From positions 1 to 64,000 of the forward strand of contig JAVKIE010000006.1 in NCBI GenBank assembly GCA_031459615.1: a DNA stretch of 64,000 bases, given 5' to 3'. Below the pieces are notes generated by a model that was not told the origin of the DNA, did no database searches, and saw only the letters and a list, made by a program, of their open reading frames with translations. The DNA comes from Calidihabitans tengchongensis. GTDB taxonomy: Bacteria > Sysuimicrobiota > Sysuimicrobiia > Sysuimicrobiales > Kaftiobacteriaceae. The position numbers were made by a program, and so were the translations under genes. Shown piece after piece: positions 1 through 7,990 of the stretch (the first letter of the stretch is position 1; the number at the start of each line of letters is the position of its first letter).

Positions 1-524
1 TGCGCGTTGGACAGGTCGGCGACGGCGGTCAGCGCGCGGTCCAGCCCCGGCGCGGCTTCTCCATCGCGGGCCAAGCCGTACAGCTCCACCATCTCGCGGC
101 CCGCGAAGGTCCGGATCAGGTCGGCAGGTGTTCCCTCGGCCACGATACGCCTGCGGTCCACGATCGCCACGCGGTCGCATAGGACCCCGGTCTCCTCCCT
201 GTAGCGCGTCGTCAGGCGCTGCGTGACGCCAGCAAACTCCACCGCCCGGTAGCCCAACAGCCGCTGGAACAGAGGCTCGTAGTACAGGACGGGCAGCGTC
301 AGGAGCAGGCTGATCACGAACCGGTCCCGGAACATCCGCGGGGTGTGTCCGGCGTGCCGGTCGTGAGCGTGGGAGTCGGGCGGGCGGGCCTGACGGGGAT
401 GCGGGGGAGGCGCGCGGGTGTCGCCGGCGGACGGAGGAGGGCCGGTGTGGGGCTCGTGGTGCCGGTGGTCGTGTCCTTCCGCGGGCGGACCGTGGTGTGC
501 GTGGTGCGGGCCCGAAGAGCTCAT
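1..524 (-). pseudogene. Chimeric fragment: CopB-like P-type ATPase N-terminus joined to ABC ATPase C-terminus (runs off left edge)
   Basis: One open frame starts at an ATG at 522-524 behind a GGAGGTG site and leaves the window on the left. The first 65 or so codons are His-rich (HHAHHG, HDRHAGH) and lead into MFRDRFVISLLLTLPVLYY, which is typical of the N-terminus of CopB-type copper P1B ATPases. Near position 225-235 the protein changes in frame to LCDRVAIVDRRRIVAEGTP, the D-loop/H-loop distal part of an ABC transporter ATPase. The six remaining ATPase helices, the phosphorylation domain, and the ABC Walker A and signature are all absent. The product cannot be a complete transporter of either kind. 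It is either a genuine deletion fusion or an assembly join. Confidence 0.7.
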
Positions 525-549
525 CCGGCACACCTCCACCCGTGCGCCC

Positions 550-1047
550 TCATCTCAGCCCTCTGACCATCACCACCGCCAGCGCCACGATGGCCAGCGC
601 CAGCGCGGTGTTGGCCCGGGCGATCCCGGAGGCCCGACGCCGCAGCCCCACGGCGGCGGTGGAATCGCCCGCGCCCTGTTCCGCCAGGCGGGTGCTGGCC
701 GGCCCGACGTGGAAATCGTGCAGCGCGCTGAGCGCCAGCGTGCCCATCACCAGGATGAGCTTGGCCAGCAGGATCCTCCCGAACGCCCCGCCCCACAGCC
801 GCCCCGTCACCACGCTTTCCCAGGTCACGCCCCGGTAGGCCAGGGCGGCCGCTCCCGTCACCACCAGGATCGCCAGGGCTGTCCACGCCACCGGCAGAAA
901 CCGCCGGCCCAGAGCCGCCACCAGAGACGCCCGCTGCGGCGGCGGCAGTGTCCGGGCCACCGGAATGGCCACCAGGGCCAGAAACAGCAGCCCCCCGACC
1001 CACACGGCCGCGGCCGTGACGTGCAGATAGACGATCAGCAGGTACAC
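550..1047 (-). CDS. CopD-like / DUF4149-like four-helix membrane protein
   Basis: This is a 165-residue integral membrane protein with four predicted helices (about residues 1-30, 50-72, 88-112 and 145-163). The first helix carries HVTAAAVWVGG, the His-containing signature of the copper resistance D (CopD) superfamily. It lies 25 bp upstream of the CopB-like fragment on the same strand, so a copper-related transcript is plausible. Family members are usually linked to copper uptake or heme-associated membrane functions, but the substrate cannot be read from the sequence. Translation begins at GTG 1047. Confidence 0.6.
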   Translation of the reverse strand: MYLLIVYLHVTAAAVWVGGLLFLALVAIPVARTLPPPQRASLVAALGRRFLPVAWTALAILVVTGAAALAYRGVTWESVVTGRLWGGAFGRILLAKLILVMGTLALSALHDFHVGPASTRLAEQGAGDSTAAVGLRRRASGIARANTALALAIVALAVVMVRGLR

Positions 1048-1271
1048 GCGCCGTCCTCAGCGGGGCGAGACCGCGCGGGGGCACCCTCTCCCCCACCGAA
1101 CCATTTCCACGTGCTTCGCTCTGCCCCGCGCCTCCCCCCTTCTGCGGACAGGGATCCGGCCGGGATTCGGGCCATTCGTTTCAGACCGCACAGCGGTGAC
1201 TTCAGGTCGGCTGTGCGAAGGGCGCCATCAGGGCGCGGCGTCCCGTACAGTAAGGAGGAGGAGGTGTCACC
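1048..1271. other. Intergenic region, no gene seen
   Basis: 224 bp between the divergent CopD-like and YdjM-like genes. It contains the strong AAGGAGG site at its end. No other feature was recognised. Confidence 0.5.
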
Positions 1272-1727
1272 GTGTTCTTCGCCACCCACCTGGCCACCGG
1301 CCTGGCCCTCGGCAGGCGGATCCGCCCTCCTGCCGCCGCGTGCGCCGCGGGGATTGTGTCCCACCTGGTTCTGGATCGCACCCCCCACTGGGACGCGTTT
1401 AATGCGACTGTCTCCTGGACCACGCCGCGGAACCTGCTGGCGGTGCTGTCGGACGTGACAGCCGCGGCGCTGGTGGCCACTCTGGCCCGGCGCCGGCGGT
1501 GGATCTGCCGGGGCCACCTGGGAGCGGCCTGGGGAGCCTTGGGGGCGATGCTTCCCGACCTTCTGTGGGTCCCGTACCACGTCCTGGGCGTGCGCCGGCC
1601 CCGGTGGGTGTTTGACTACCATGGCCGCATCCAGCGGCCCGCCCGCTGGGGGCCCAGCCTGCTCGTCCAGGTGGCGCTGGTCGCCCTCAGCCTGTGGCGG
1701 GCCGATCGGAATCCCCACCGATGCTGA
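1272..1727 (+). CDS. Small membrane protein, YdjM/metal-dependent-hydrolase-like
   Basis: The 151-residue product begins at GTG 1272, seven bases after an AAGGAGGAGGAGG ribosome site, one of the strongest in the window. The N-terminus (FFATHLATGLALG) and SHLVLDRTPHWD carry the His and Asp residues typical of the membrane-bound metal-dependent hydrolase (YdjM/DUF457) superfamily. A later LGAMLPDLLWVPYH repeats an Asp/His pattern. Three or four hydrophobic helices are visible. It stands alone between divergent neighbours, and its function is not known. Confidence 0.55.
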   Translation: MFFATHLATGLALGRRIRPPAAACAAGIVSHLVLDRTPHWDAFNATVSWTTPRNLLAVLSDVTAAALVATLARRRRWICRGHLGAAWGALGAMLPDLLWVPYHVLGVRRPRWVFDYHGRIQRPARWGPSLLVQVALVALSLWRADRNPHRC

Positions 1728-1803
1728 AGCAGACGCCCATTGCCGCAGGCCGCCTCCGCGGGATTGTCCGCCGCACCCGGCGGGCCCCGGCGAATCCCAG
1801 ACG

Positions 1804-2961
1804 TCAGCGCGGCGTCTCCGGCCGGTCAGGCGCGGTCCGGCCCTCGCCGACGACAGGCGGGGCGGAGGATCCCGCCCGCACCCTCCGGCCGCCGGCAGAC
1901 CGGGCGCGGTACTGGTGGTACACGGCGGGAAAGACCCGGCGGTACAGGTCGGGCCGCAACGCCTTCAGCGCGGGGTGGTGCGCCCGCAGGCTCCGCAGGG
2001 CCTGCAGGTCCAGCGCTCCCACCACCACCTCCTGGCTGTCGGCTGACGCGGCCCGGGCCATCACACCCGACGCATCGGGGGTGAGCTCGAGCGGCGCGAA
2101 CAGGGCAGAGCGGCCGGTGAGCTGCAGGCCGAACGCCCGGCCCACCAGACAGGCGTGGACGCTATAGACCAGACTTTCCTGCGTGCGGGGCCACGGACCG
2201 CGCAGGGCCTTCCAGACGTTGTAGGGTTGGGGGTCGGCGGTGGGCACGCAGACGATCTCCGCGCCCCGCAGGGCGAGGATGCGGTAGGTCTCAAAATAGG
2301 TGGCGTCCATGCAGATGGGCAGGGCGAGGCGGCCCACAGGCGTGTGGTAGACCTGGAGGTCGTCGCCGGTCCGCAGCCCCCACCGCTCTTCCAGCTCGAT
2401 GAGGTGGCACTTGACGTGGCGGCCCGCCTCGCGCCCGTCGGGACCGAACAGGAAGGCCACATTGCCCACCCCGCCGGCTACCGGCAGCATCGTGCTGCCC
2501 GCCACCACCCAGGCTCCGGTGGCCCGGGCGATCTCCGAAAACGTCGCCGCGAAGATCCGCCCCAGGGCCGGCCCGACCGCCGCCAGCACATCGGCCACCC
2601 GCGCCCCCGGACCGGCCAGTCGCCGCACGGCAGAGTCGACATCTTCGTGCGGTCCGCCGCCGGCGATTCCGGGCAGCAAGCCCACCAGGGCCGTGCCGCA
2701 GTCTTCCGGAAACACCACCAGCTGCGCACCGCGGCCGATGGCGTCGGCCGTCAGCCCCGCGACCTGTCCGATGAACGCCCCCGCCGACGCGGCCAGCCGC
2801 AGCTCCATCTGGACGGCCGCCGCCGTGACCCGGACCCCGGACGGCTGAGGGGCCCGGGGCAGGCGATGGCGGCGTACCAGGGCGCGGACGCGGTGGGGGC
2901 GCGACGCCCACCACAGCCAGGCGCGCAGCGCGGCAGCCTTCGCCCGATCCAGACGGCTCAC
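1804..2961 (-). CDS. Nitrilase-superfamily carbon-nitrogen hydrolase (catalytic triad intact)
   Basis: This 385-residue member of the carbon-nitrogen hydrolase fold has all three nitrilase residues: Glu86 in VVFPEDCG, Lys184 in RHVKCHL and Cys217 in LPICMDATYFE. It should therefore hydrolyse or transfer an amide or nitrile group; the substrate is unknown. GTG 2961 was chosen because it overlaps the upstream stop by four bases (GTGA). A longer frame to 3144 exists but its extra sequence is low-complexity and antisense to the neighbour. It is co-transcribed with the upstream paralogue, with which it shares long stretches such as YRILALRGA and TGDDL. Confidence 0.75.
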   Translation of the reverse strand: MSRLDRAKAAALRAWLWWASRPHRVRALVRRHRLPRAPQPSGVRVTAAAVQMELRLAASAGAFIGQVAGLTADAIGRGAQLVVFPEDCGTALVGLLPGIAGGGPHEDVDSAVRRLAGPGARVADVLAAVGPALGRIFAATFSEIARATGAWVVAGSTMLPVAGGVGNVAFLFGPDGREAGRHVKCHLIELEERWGLRTGDDLQVYHTPVGRLALPICMDATYFETYRILALRGAEIVCVPTADPQPYNVWKALRGPWPRTQESLVYSVHACLVGRAFGLQLTGRSALFAPLELTPDASGVMARAASADSQEVVVGALDLQALRSLRAHHPALKALRPDLYRRVFPAVYHQYRARSAGGRRVRAGSSAPPVVGEGRTAPDRPETPR

Positions 2962-3836
2962 AGGTGCTCGTAGATGGCGGGCAGGTAGCGCTCGTACAGC
3001 CGGTAGTTGAAGCGGGCGAAGATGTCGTAGCGGTCCACGGCCGCCTGCAGGGCCCGATAGTCCACGACGGCCGACAGCGCCTGACCGTCCTCGCCCCGGG
3101 CCAGCCAGCCCGATTCGCCCTCGGTCATCTCGCATGGCGCGCACACCGCCGGACGGCTACGGTAGGGCACCCCCAGCAGTTCACCCGACAGACCGCACTC
3201 GACCCCGAAGATCTGGTTTTGCTGGACCTGCTGCCACAGACCCCTCACCTGGTGCGCCTCCGGGTAGGGCGCCGGCACGGCCACGGGAGCCAGCAGGAGG
3301 GTGGCGCCCCGCAGGGCGAGGATGCGGCAGGCTTCGGGAATCCACAGGTCCGTCTGGATCAGGATCCCGATATCCCCCACCGGCGTGGGAAACACGGCCA
3401 GGTCGTCACCGGGAATCAGACCCAGAGCGCGCTCGTGGGGGGTCAGGTGCGTCTGAGCCTGGGTGCCCACCAGGGAACCGTCGGGAGCGAACAACCACGC
3501 CTCATGCCGCACGCCACCATCCTGCGGCACCAGGGCAGTCCCGCTCAGCAGATACACGCCCGCCGACCGGGCCAGGTCCGCGCACGTCTCCCGCAGCCAG
3601 GCGGGGAGCCCGGGGAGCCCCGCGGCCGCGTCGCACGCATCTTCCCACCGCCGCACCCCCTCCGCCCCCAGGGCGAGCACCCCCGTGCCGGCCGGCAGGA
3701 CCACCAGATCGGCGTCGGCGGCGACGCGGTGGACAGCCCGGGCGATGACCTCCGGCCAGGCGGCAGGGTCCGAGGCGCCCGCCTCCACGGCCGCGAGGCC
3801 CACCCGCACCCGCGCTCGACGATCCACGACACCCAC
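2958..3836 (-). CDS. Nitrilase-fold paralogue lacking the catalytic triad
   Basis: About 292 residues with the same fold and spacing as the downstream enzyme, but every catalytic position is replaced. Glu becomes Ala49 (VVLPAGTG), Lys becomes Gln128 (GTQAQTHL), and Cys becomes Gln161 (GILIQTDLWIPE). Flanking fold residues, including EACRILALRGAT, are kept. This suggests a non-catalytic subunit or binding protein rather than a decayed gene, because the reading frame and core are intact. The start is uncertain: GTG 3836 (just upstream of the fold) is preferred, GTG 3827 is possible, and the frame is open to 3947. It overlaps the active paralogue by 4 bp. Confidence 0.7.
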   Translation of the reverse strand: MGVVDRRARVRVGLAAVEAGASDPAAWPEVIARAVHRVAADADLVVLPAGTGVLALGAEGVRRWEDACDAAAGLPGLPAWLRETCADLARSAGVYLLSGTALVPQDGGVRHEAWLFAPDGSLVGTQAQTHLTPHERALGLIPGDDLAVFPTPVGDIGILIQTDLWIPEACRILALRGATLLLAPVAVPAPYPEAHQVRGLWQQVQQNQIFGVECGLSGELLGVPYRSRPAVCAPCEMTEGESGWLARGEDGQALSAVVDYRALQAAVDRYDIFARFNYRLYERYLPAIYEHL

Positions 3837-3950
3837 TGTACCATACCCCCTGTCCCCGGCACCCGGCCCCGGCTCTCCCGCGCCCGGCGGCGTACCGGCG
3901 GGATGGTCAGACGATAGGGAACCGACCCCGGCACGCCAAAGAGTCACCCT

Positions 3951-4859
3951 GTGACGGTCTCCAGGGCGTCATCCAGCGCGGAGCCGCCCCGGGAGGTCCG
4001 GGCGCTGGCCGAGCAGGTATCCCGCGACGGCGGCCAGGTCCTGGCCGCCTATCAGGACCCGGTGGGCGAGCACTGGCAGCTGTTCTGCCTGCTGCCCATC
4101 GAGCGGGTGGAGCCCACCCCCTACCAGCGGAACCTCTCGCCCGCCCACGTGAAGCGTCTGCAGGAGGTCATCCGCAAGCTGGACCGGTTCGTGGACCCTA
4201 TCGTGGCCGTCTCGCCACGGCCCGGGACCTACTGGACCCCCAACGGCGCCCACCGCCTGGAGGCCGCCCGCAAGCTGAAGGCGGAGGTCATCCCGGCGAT
4301 CCTCATCCCCGACCCCGCGGTGGCCTTTCACATCCTGGCCCTGAACACCGAGAAGGCCCACAACCTGAAGGAAAAATCCCTGGAGGTCATCCGGATGTAC
4401 CGGGGCCTGGTGGCTGAACGCCCTCGGGACACGGAGGAGGATTACGCTTTCCAGTTTGAGTCGGCCCACTTCATTACACTGGGATTGCTGTACGAGGCCA
4501 ACCCGCGGTTTTCGGGCGGGGCGTTCGCGCCCCTTCTGCGCCGGGTGGACAAGTTTCTCAAGTACCCGCTGCCCCGGGCCCTGGAAGAGCGCCAGGAGCG
4601 GGCGGCGCTGGTGCGGCGGGCCGACGAGGCGCTCTCCGACGTGGTGGCGCGCCTGCGCCGGCGGGGCATCAACCACCCCTACGTGCGGAACTACGTGCTG
4701 GCCCGCACCACGCCGCTGACCCGCGCCCGCAAAACGGTGCCCTCGTTTGAGACCGCCATCAAGAAGCTGACCGAGAACCTGGAAGCCTTCGACGTGGCCA
4801 AGGTCCGCTACGAGGACATCGCCCGGGCGGCCCTGATGACCGCGCCCGGCGGCGGATAG
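3951..4859 (+). CDS. ParB/Sulfiredoxin-fold (ParB-N) domain protein
   Basis: The 302-residue protein carries a ParB N-terminal nuclease/CTPase-type fold at about residues 45-125, with IERVEPTPYQRNLS and the phosphate-binding TPNGAHRLEAARKL box. The C-terminal half is helical and charged, and it lacks the helix-turn-helix of chromosome-partition ParB. It is therefore more likely a ParB-N regulator of unknown role than the centromere protein. It begins at GTG 3951, divergent from the nitrilase pair with a promoter-sized gap. No parA lies nearby. Confidence 0.7.
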   Translation: MTVSRASSSAEPPREVRALAEQVSRDGGQVLAAYQDPVGEHWQLFCLLPIERVEPTPYQRNLSPAHVKRLQEVIRKLDRFVDPIVAVSPRPGTYWTPNGAHRLEAARKLKAEVIPAILIPDPAVAFHILALNTEKAHNLKEKSLEVIRMYRGLVAERPRDTEEDYAFQFESAHFITLGLLYEANPRFSGGAFAPLLRRVDKFLKYPLPRALEERQERAALVRRADEALSDVVARLRRRGINHPYVRNYVLARTTPLTRARKTVPSFETAIKKLTENLEAFDVAKVRYEDIARAALMTAPGGG

Positions 4860-4872
4860 CGGCAGGGGAAGT

Positions 4873-5616
4873 TCACCCGTCTCTCCGCGATCGCAGTTCT
4901 GCGAGAATCGGCATCGCCTGCAGCATCGCCCCCGTGACATACTCCCACAGGATCCCCGAGGGCCGCGGTACAGCGCCGGAGGTCTGGATGACCCGCGTGG
5001 GAGTGACGATGACATCCACAGGGACGTCGAACGGTTCTCTCGGAATGCGGTGGACCACCTGCACGTCGTGCACCGTCGTCACCACCGGCGTGCGGGTGTC
5101 CACCCGACCCAGTTCGGCCAGCACACCGTACTCCAGCTCGCTATAGCCCTCTCCTTTGCCCACGCGCGCCCCATCAGGCGCCACGGCCACCGAACCCACC
5201 ACGACCAGGTCCGGCCGGGGTAGCTCCGCCAGATCCACCGGACGACCCAGGCGGAACGCCCCCGCGACGGAGGCGGCCTCCCGCAGCCGATCGGAGGGGA
5301 TGCGCGCGGGATCCAGCAGGAGAAAGCCCGAGCGCAGGCGCGGCGCTGGCATGAGGACCATCTTGCCGGCCTGCAGGGCGGCCAGGCGCACGGGGCGCTG
5401 GGGAGCGTCGGGGTTGCACTTCACGATCCGCGCCTGAGCAAACACCGGCAGCCGGGACAGGCGCAACGCCGCGGCCTCGGCCCCGGCGAAATTGGGAATC
5501 CGTCCGCGCACCGGGCGGGGGAAGCGGGCCAGCCCCTCGCGCTCCAGACGGTCCCAGATGCGCTCCCGCAGCGCCTGCTTGGCCGCCCTCACTGCCTCCG
5601 CGCCTCTTGCCTCCAC
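4873..5616 (-). CDS. 5-formyltetrahydrofolate cyclo-ligase family protein (MTHFS-domain)
   Basis: The protein has the MTHFS signature GKGEGYSELEYGVL at about residues 150-163 and the family's RGRIPNFAGAEAAA segment near the N-terminus. The long insertions resemble MTHFSD-type proteins rather than the compact YgfA enzyme. It probably binds a folate and ATP, but catalysis is unproven. The frame is open to 5691. GTG 5616 is preferred because family homology begins just after it, and the extra 25 codons contain an 18-bp repeat (5621-5638). It is the last gene of a minus-strand regulator group. Confidence 0.65.
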   Translation of the reverse strand: MEARGAEAVRAAKQALRERIWDRLEREGLARFPRPVRGRIPNFAGAEAAALRLSRLPVFAQARIVKCNPDAPQRPVRLAALQAGKMVLMPAPRLRSGFLLLDPARIPSDRLREAASVAGAFRLGRPVDLAELPRPDLVVVGSVAVAPDGARVGKGEGYSELEYGVLAELGRVDTRTPVVTTVHDVQVVHRIPREPFDVPVDVIVTPTRVIQTSGAVPRPSGILWEYVTGAMLQAMPILAELRSRRDG

Positions 5617-5620
5617 CGAT

Positions 5621-5638
5621 GGCTCACTTTCGCGCGAC
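5621..5638. repeat. 18-bp inverted repeat, left copy
   Basis: GGCTCACTTTCGCGCGAC occurs here and, in exact inverted form, at 6559-6576. A related TTCGCGCGA lies at about 5660. The copy sits just upstream of the preferred start of the MTHFS-like gene. It contains the self-complementary core TCGCGCGA, which would suit a dimeric DNA-binding protein. Confidence 0.6.
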
Positions 5639-5720
5639 GCTGTCCCGGGCCCCTGGCCGCGTTCGCGCGATTCCGAGACGGGAGAAAACATTTCCCGACC
5701 TTCTGCCGGACTCCCTGGGC

Positions 5721-6110
5721 TCAGGCGCTCAGCAGCTGGCGGATGCGCGCCACCAGCTGTCCGACGGTAAACGGACGCAACATCACGCGCTCCGGAGGCA
5801 GGTGGGCCACGTCTGCTCGCTCCAGGGCGCCGACGAGTGTCAGCAGCCCTTCTGGCGGGCGCGCCAGCAGGTCGCGGGTCGCGTCGTCCTCTCCGCCCAC
5901 CCCCACCAGGTCGATCACCAGCAAACGGGGGGTGACGCCCGTACGCAGCAGGACCTGCGCGTGGCGGGCCCGGGGAACAGCGATCACCTCGTATCCCTGT
6001 TCCAGCGCCTCCGCGAGGGTGTACGCCCGCAGGCGGCGGTCGGGAATCACCAGAAGGATGTCCACCTCGTCAACCACGGCCGCACCCGACTCCAGATTCG
6101 CGCGATCCAT
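5721..6110 (-). CDS. Degenerate single-domain response-regulator receiver
   Basis: A 129-residue receiver-like domain with the beta-alpha order VDILLVIPD, PRLLVIDLVG and VMLRPFTVGQLVARI. The phospho-acceptor-like Asp is kept in LLVIDL. The acidic pair at the first strand is reduced, and the conserved Lys before PF is Arg. It probably serves in protein interaction more than as a switch. The start at ATG 6110 lies inside the end of the upstream ArsR-type gene (64-bp overlap); GTG 6077 is an alternative. No output domain is attached. Confidence 0.5.
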   Translation of the reverse strand: MDRANLESGAAVVDEVDILLVIPDRRLRAYTLAEALEQGYEVIAVPRARHAQVLLRTGVTPRLLVIDLVGVGGEDDATRDLLARPPEGLLTLVGALERADVAHLPPERVMLRPFTVGQLVARIRQLLSA

Positions 6111-6469
6111 CGCCGACGCCGCCCGTCAGGGACCGTGCCCGCGCCCGAGAGGGCACGGGGCCTGCCGTTCAGCACAGCCTCGATGACCAGGGATGCGACG
6201 GCTCCGCCAAGCCCGGAAGCGTCGTCGGGAAGCCGGTAGTAGGCCCGCCGGCGCACCACCGTTCCCTCGACCAGACCTGCCCGCTCCAGCACCCGCAGGT
6301 TGCGGGAGGCCGTTTTGAGCGGCACTCCCAGGCGCGCGGCCAGGGCGCGGAGCTCCTGGGGGCGGCTGTCGGCCAGGGCGGCCAACAGGAGCAGGCGCCG
6401 TCGGTAGGCCAAAGCCTTCAACACCGTCTCCACCGGACGCACCCGGCGGGACGGAACACGGGCATCCAT
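6047..6469 (-). CDS. ArsR-type winged-helix transcriptional regulator
   Basis: The wHTH spans about residues 12-85: VETVLKALAYRRRLLLLAAL, then LAARLGVPLKTASRNLRVLE and a wing ending YYRLP. This is the layout of ArsR-family repressors. No CxC metal site is visible in the recognition region, so the effector is unknown. ATG 6469 is preferred because the domain begins right after it. A TTG at 6544 would add a 25-residue unstructured tail. It overlaps the downstream receiver gene by 64 bp. Confidence 0.65.
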   Translation of the reverse strand: MDARVPSRRVRPVETVLKALAYRRRLLLLAALADSRPQELRALAARLGVPLKTASRNLRVLERAGLVEGTVVRRRAYYRLPDDASGLGGAVASLVIEAVLNGRPRALSGAGTVPDGRRRRWIARIWSRVRPWLTRWTSFW

Positions 6470-6558
6470 CGAGCCCCAGTATCCGCTGGGCGCGGGGACA
6501 GGACAATGGCCCGCCTGGGTCAATCCGATCCGCTTTCGCGCCAACGTGCCCTAACGGT

Positions 6559-6576
6559 GTCGCGCGAAAGTGAGCC
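6559..6576. repeat. 18-bp inverted repeat, right copy
   Basis: Exact reverse complement of 5621-5638. Together with CTTTCGCGC at 6533-6541 it forms a second inverted pair (CTTTCGCGC ... GCGCGAAAG) around the TTG 6544 alternative start of the ArsR-type gene, between that gene and the response regulator. This is consistent with an operator, possibly for the adjacent ArsR-type protein (inference). Confidence 0.5.
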
Positions 6577-6583
6577 GAACCAC

Positions 6584-7183
6584 TCAAAACGCGCGCCCGC
6601 AGCGGGGACAGACAAAATGCGCCCGAAACCAGGACCCCGACGGGCGGCTGTCCTCGGGGAGGAACTCTGCCTCCAGCGCAACCCGGCACTCCGGGCACTC
6701 CAGCAGGCGGGGGAAGCCGAAATCCTGCGCGAGGCGGGCAGCGTCGCCGCGGCCTTCCACCACGTGCAGGCGATAGGCGGCCAGCCGCCCCCGGTGCCCG
6801 GGCTTTTCCAGGAGGCCGCGGATTTTGCCCAACACGTCCCGCGGCGGCGTAAACCCCTTGACCAGGTAGTCGGCAGCGCCCAGCCGCAGCCCGCGGGCGA
6901 TGGCATCCTGGTCGTCCTCCACCGAGAGGATGATCACCGGGATGGTCCGCGTCGCGTCGTCGGCGCGCAGCCGTTCCAGGACCTCGTACCCTGACAGCGT
7001 GGGCAGGTACAGGTCCAGCAGGATCAGGTCCGGGCGACGGGAGCGCAGGATCTCCAGGGCGTCCTCTCCCCGGCTGGCCTCCCACACCTGATATCCCTCC
7101 CGGGTCAGGAGGGCGCGGTACAGGGCCCGCGCGCGCTCGTGGTCGTCCACGATCAGGATGGTCGCGCCGCCGGCCGTCGCCAT
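6584..7183 (-). CDS. CheY-like response regulator with C-terminal zinc ribbon
   Basis: The 199-residue protein begins with a full receiver: acidic pair in LIVDDHER, phospho-Asp in LILLDLYLP, Ser in VIILSVEDD and Lys in YLVKGF. There is no DNA-binding domain. After about residue 125 comes a short linker and then CPEC (about residue 162) and CPRC near the C-terminus, a four-Cys zinc ribbon. A receiver with a zinc-ribbon output is uncommon. It may act by protein or nucleic-acid contact. It heads the minus-strand group of three regulators, and its sensor kinase is not adjacent. Confidence 0.7.
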   Translation of the reverse strand: MATAGGATILIVDDHERARALYRALLTREGYQVWEASRGEDALEILRSRRPDLILLDLYLPTLSGYEVLERLRADDATRTIPVIILSVEDDQDAIARGLRLGAADYLVKGFTPPRDVLGKIRGLLEKPGHRGRLAAYRLHVVEGRGDAARLAQDFGFPRLLECPECRVALEAEFLPEDSRPSGSWFRAHFVCPRCGRAF

Positions 7184-7256
7184 AGGTCTATCATAACGCG
7201 CCCGGCGGAGGGCGGGCGCGGGTCCGGCCCGAAAGACCTGCGGGAGGGGTCAGGCG

Positions 7257-7967
7257 GTGCTGGAGTCTTGGCGGACGGGTCGCGGTCTGTCTGTTCTCGG
7301 CGCGGCCGTCGTGGTGGCCCTGACGGCCGCGCCGGCGGATCCCTTTGCGGCGCGCCGCGAGCAGATGGTGCGGGAGCAGATCGAGGCCCGCGGGATCCGC
7401 GACCCGCGGGTCCTGGCGGCCCTGCGCCGGGTGCCGCGCCACCTGTTCGTCGACCGCAGCCTGTGGGACCTGGCGTACGCCGACCGCCCGCTGCCCATCG
7501 GTTACGGGCAGACCATCTCCCAGCCGTACATCGTGGCCCTGATGACCGAGCGTGCGCAGGTGCGGCGCGGCGACCGGGTGCTGGAGGTCGGCACCGGCTC
7601 GGGCTACCAGGCGGCCATCCTGGCGGAACTGACCGACCAGGTCTACACCATCGAGATCATCGACGCCCTGGCGCAGCAGGCGCGCCAGCGCCTGCAGCGC
7701 CTGGGATATACGGCGGTCCGCACCCGCGTCGGGGACGGCTACTTCGGGTGGCCGGAGGCAGCCCCCTTTGACGCCATTCTGGTGACGGCCGCTCCCGACC
7801 ACGTCCCCCCGCCTCTGGTCCAGCAGCTGAAAGACGGCGGCCGGCTGGTCATCCCCGTGGGGCCGCCGGGCCTAGTGCAGACACTGTGGCTGATCACCAA
7901 ACGTGCCGACCGGCTGGAACAGGAGAATCTGGGGCCGGTGCTGTTCGTTCCCCTGGTCCGCCGCTGA
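7257..7967 (+). CDS. pcm: Protein-L-isoaspartate O-methyltransferase, apparently exported
   Basis: SAM-dependent repair methyltransferase of 236 residues that methylates L-isoaspartyl groups in damaged proteins. Family motifs are clear: RDPRVLAALRRVPRHLFV, YGQTISQPYIVALM, the SAM loop VLEVGTGSGYQAAIL and a C-terminal LVIPVG. The first 25 residues (basic start, then LSVLGAAVVVALTAAPA) look like a signal peptide, which the usual cytosolic enzyme lacks. Start GTG 7257 follows GGGAGGGG. It stands alone between divergent and convergent neighbours. Confidence 0.85.
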   Translation: MLESWRTGRGLSVLGAAVVVALTAAPADPFAARREQMVREQIEARGIRDPRVLAALRRVPRHLFVDRSLWDLAYADRPLPIGYGQTISQPYIVALMTERAQVRRGDRVLEVGTGSGYQAAILAELTDQVYTIEIIDALAQQARQRLQRLGYTAVRTRVGDGYFGWPEAAPFDAILVTAAPDHVPPPLVQQLKDGGRLVIPVGPPGLVQTLWLITKRADRLEQENLGPVLFVPLVRR

Positions 7968-7990
7968 GGGCTGCCTGGCCGGCCGGGGCC

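Noticed and set aside
3951..4859. Chromosome partition ParB and a nearby origin
   Set aside because: The protein lacks the ParB helix-turn-helix, there is no parA, and no parS-like palindromes or DnaA-box cluster were seen.
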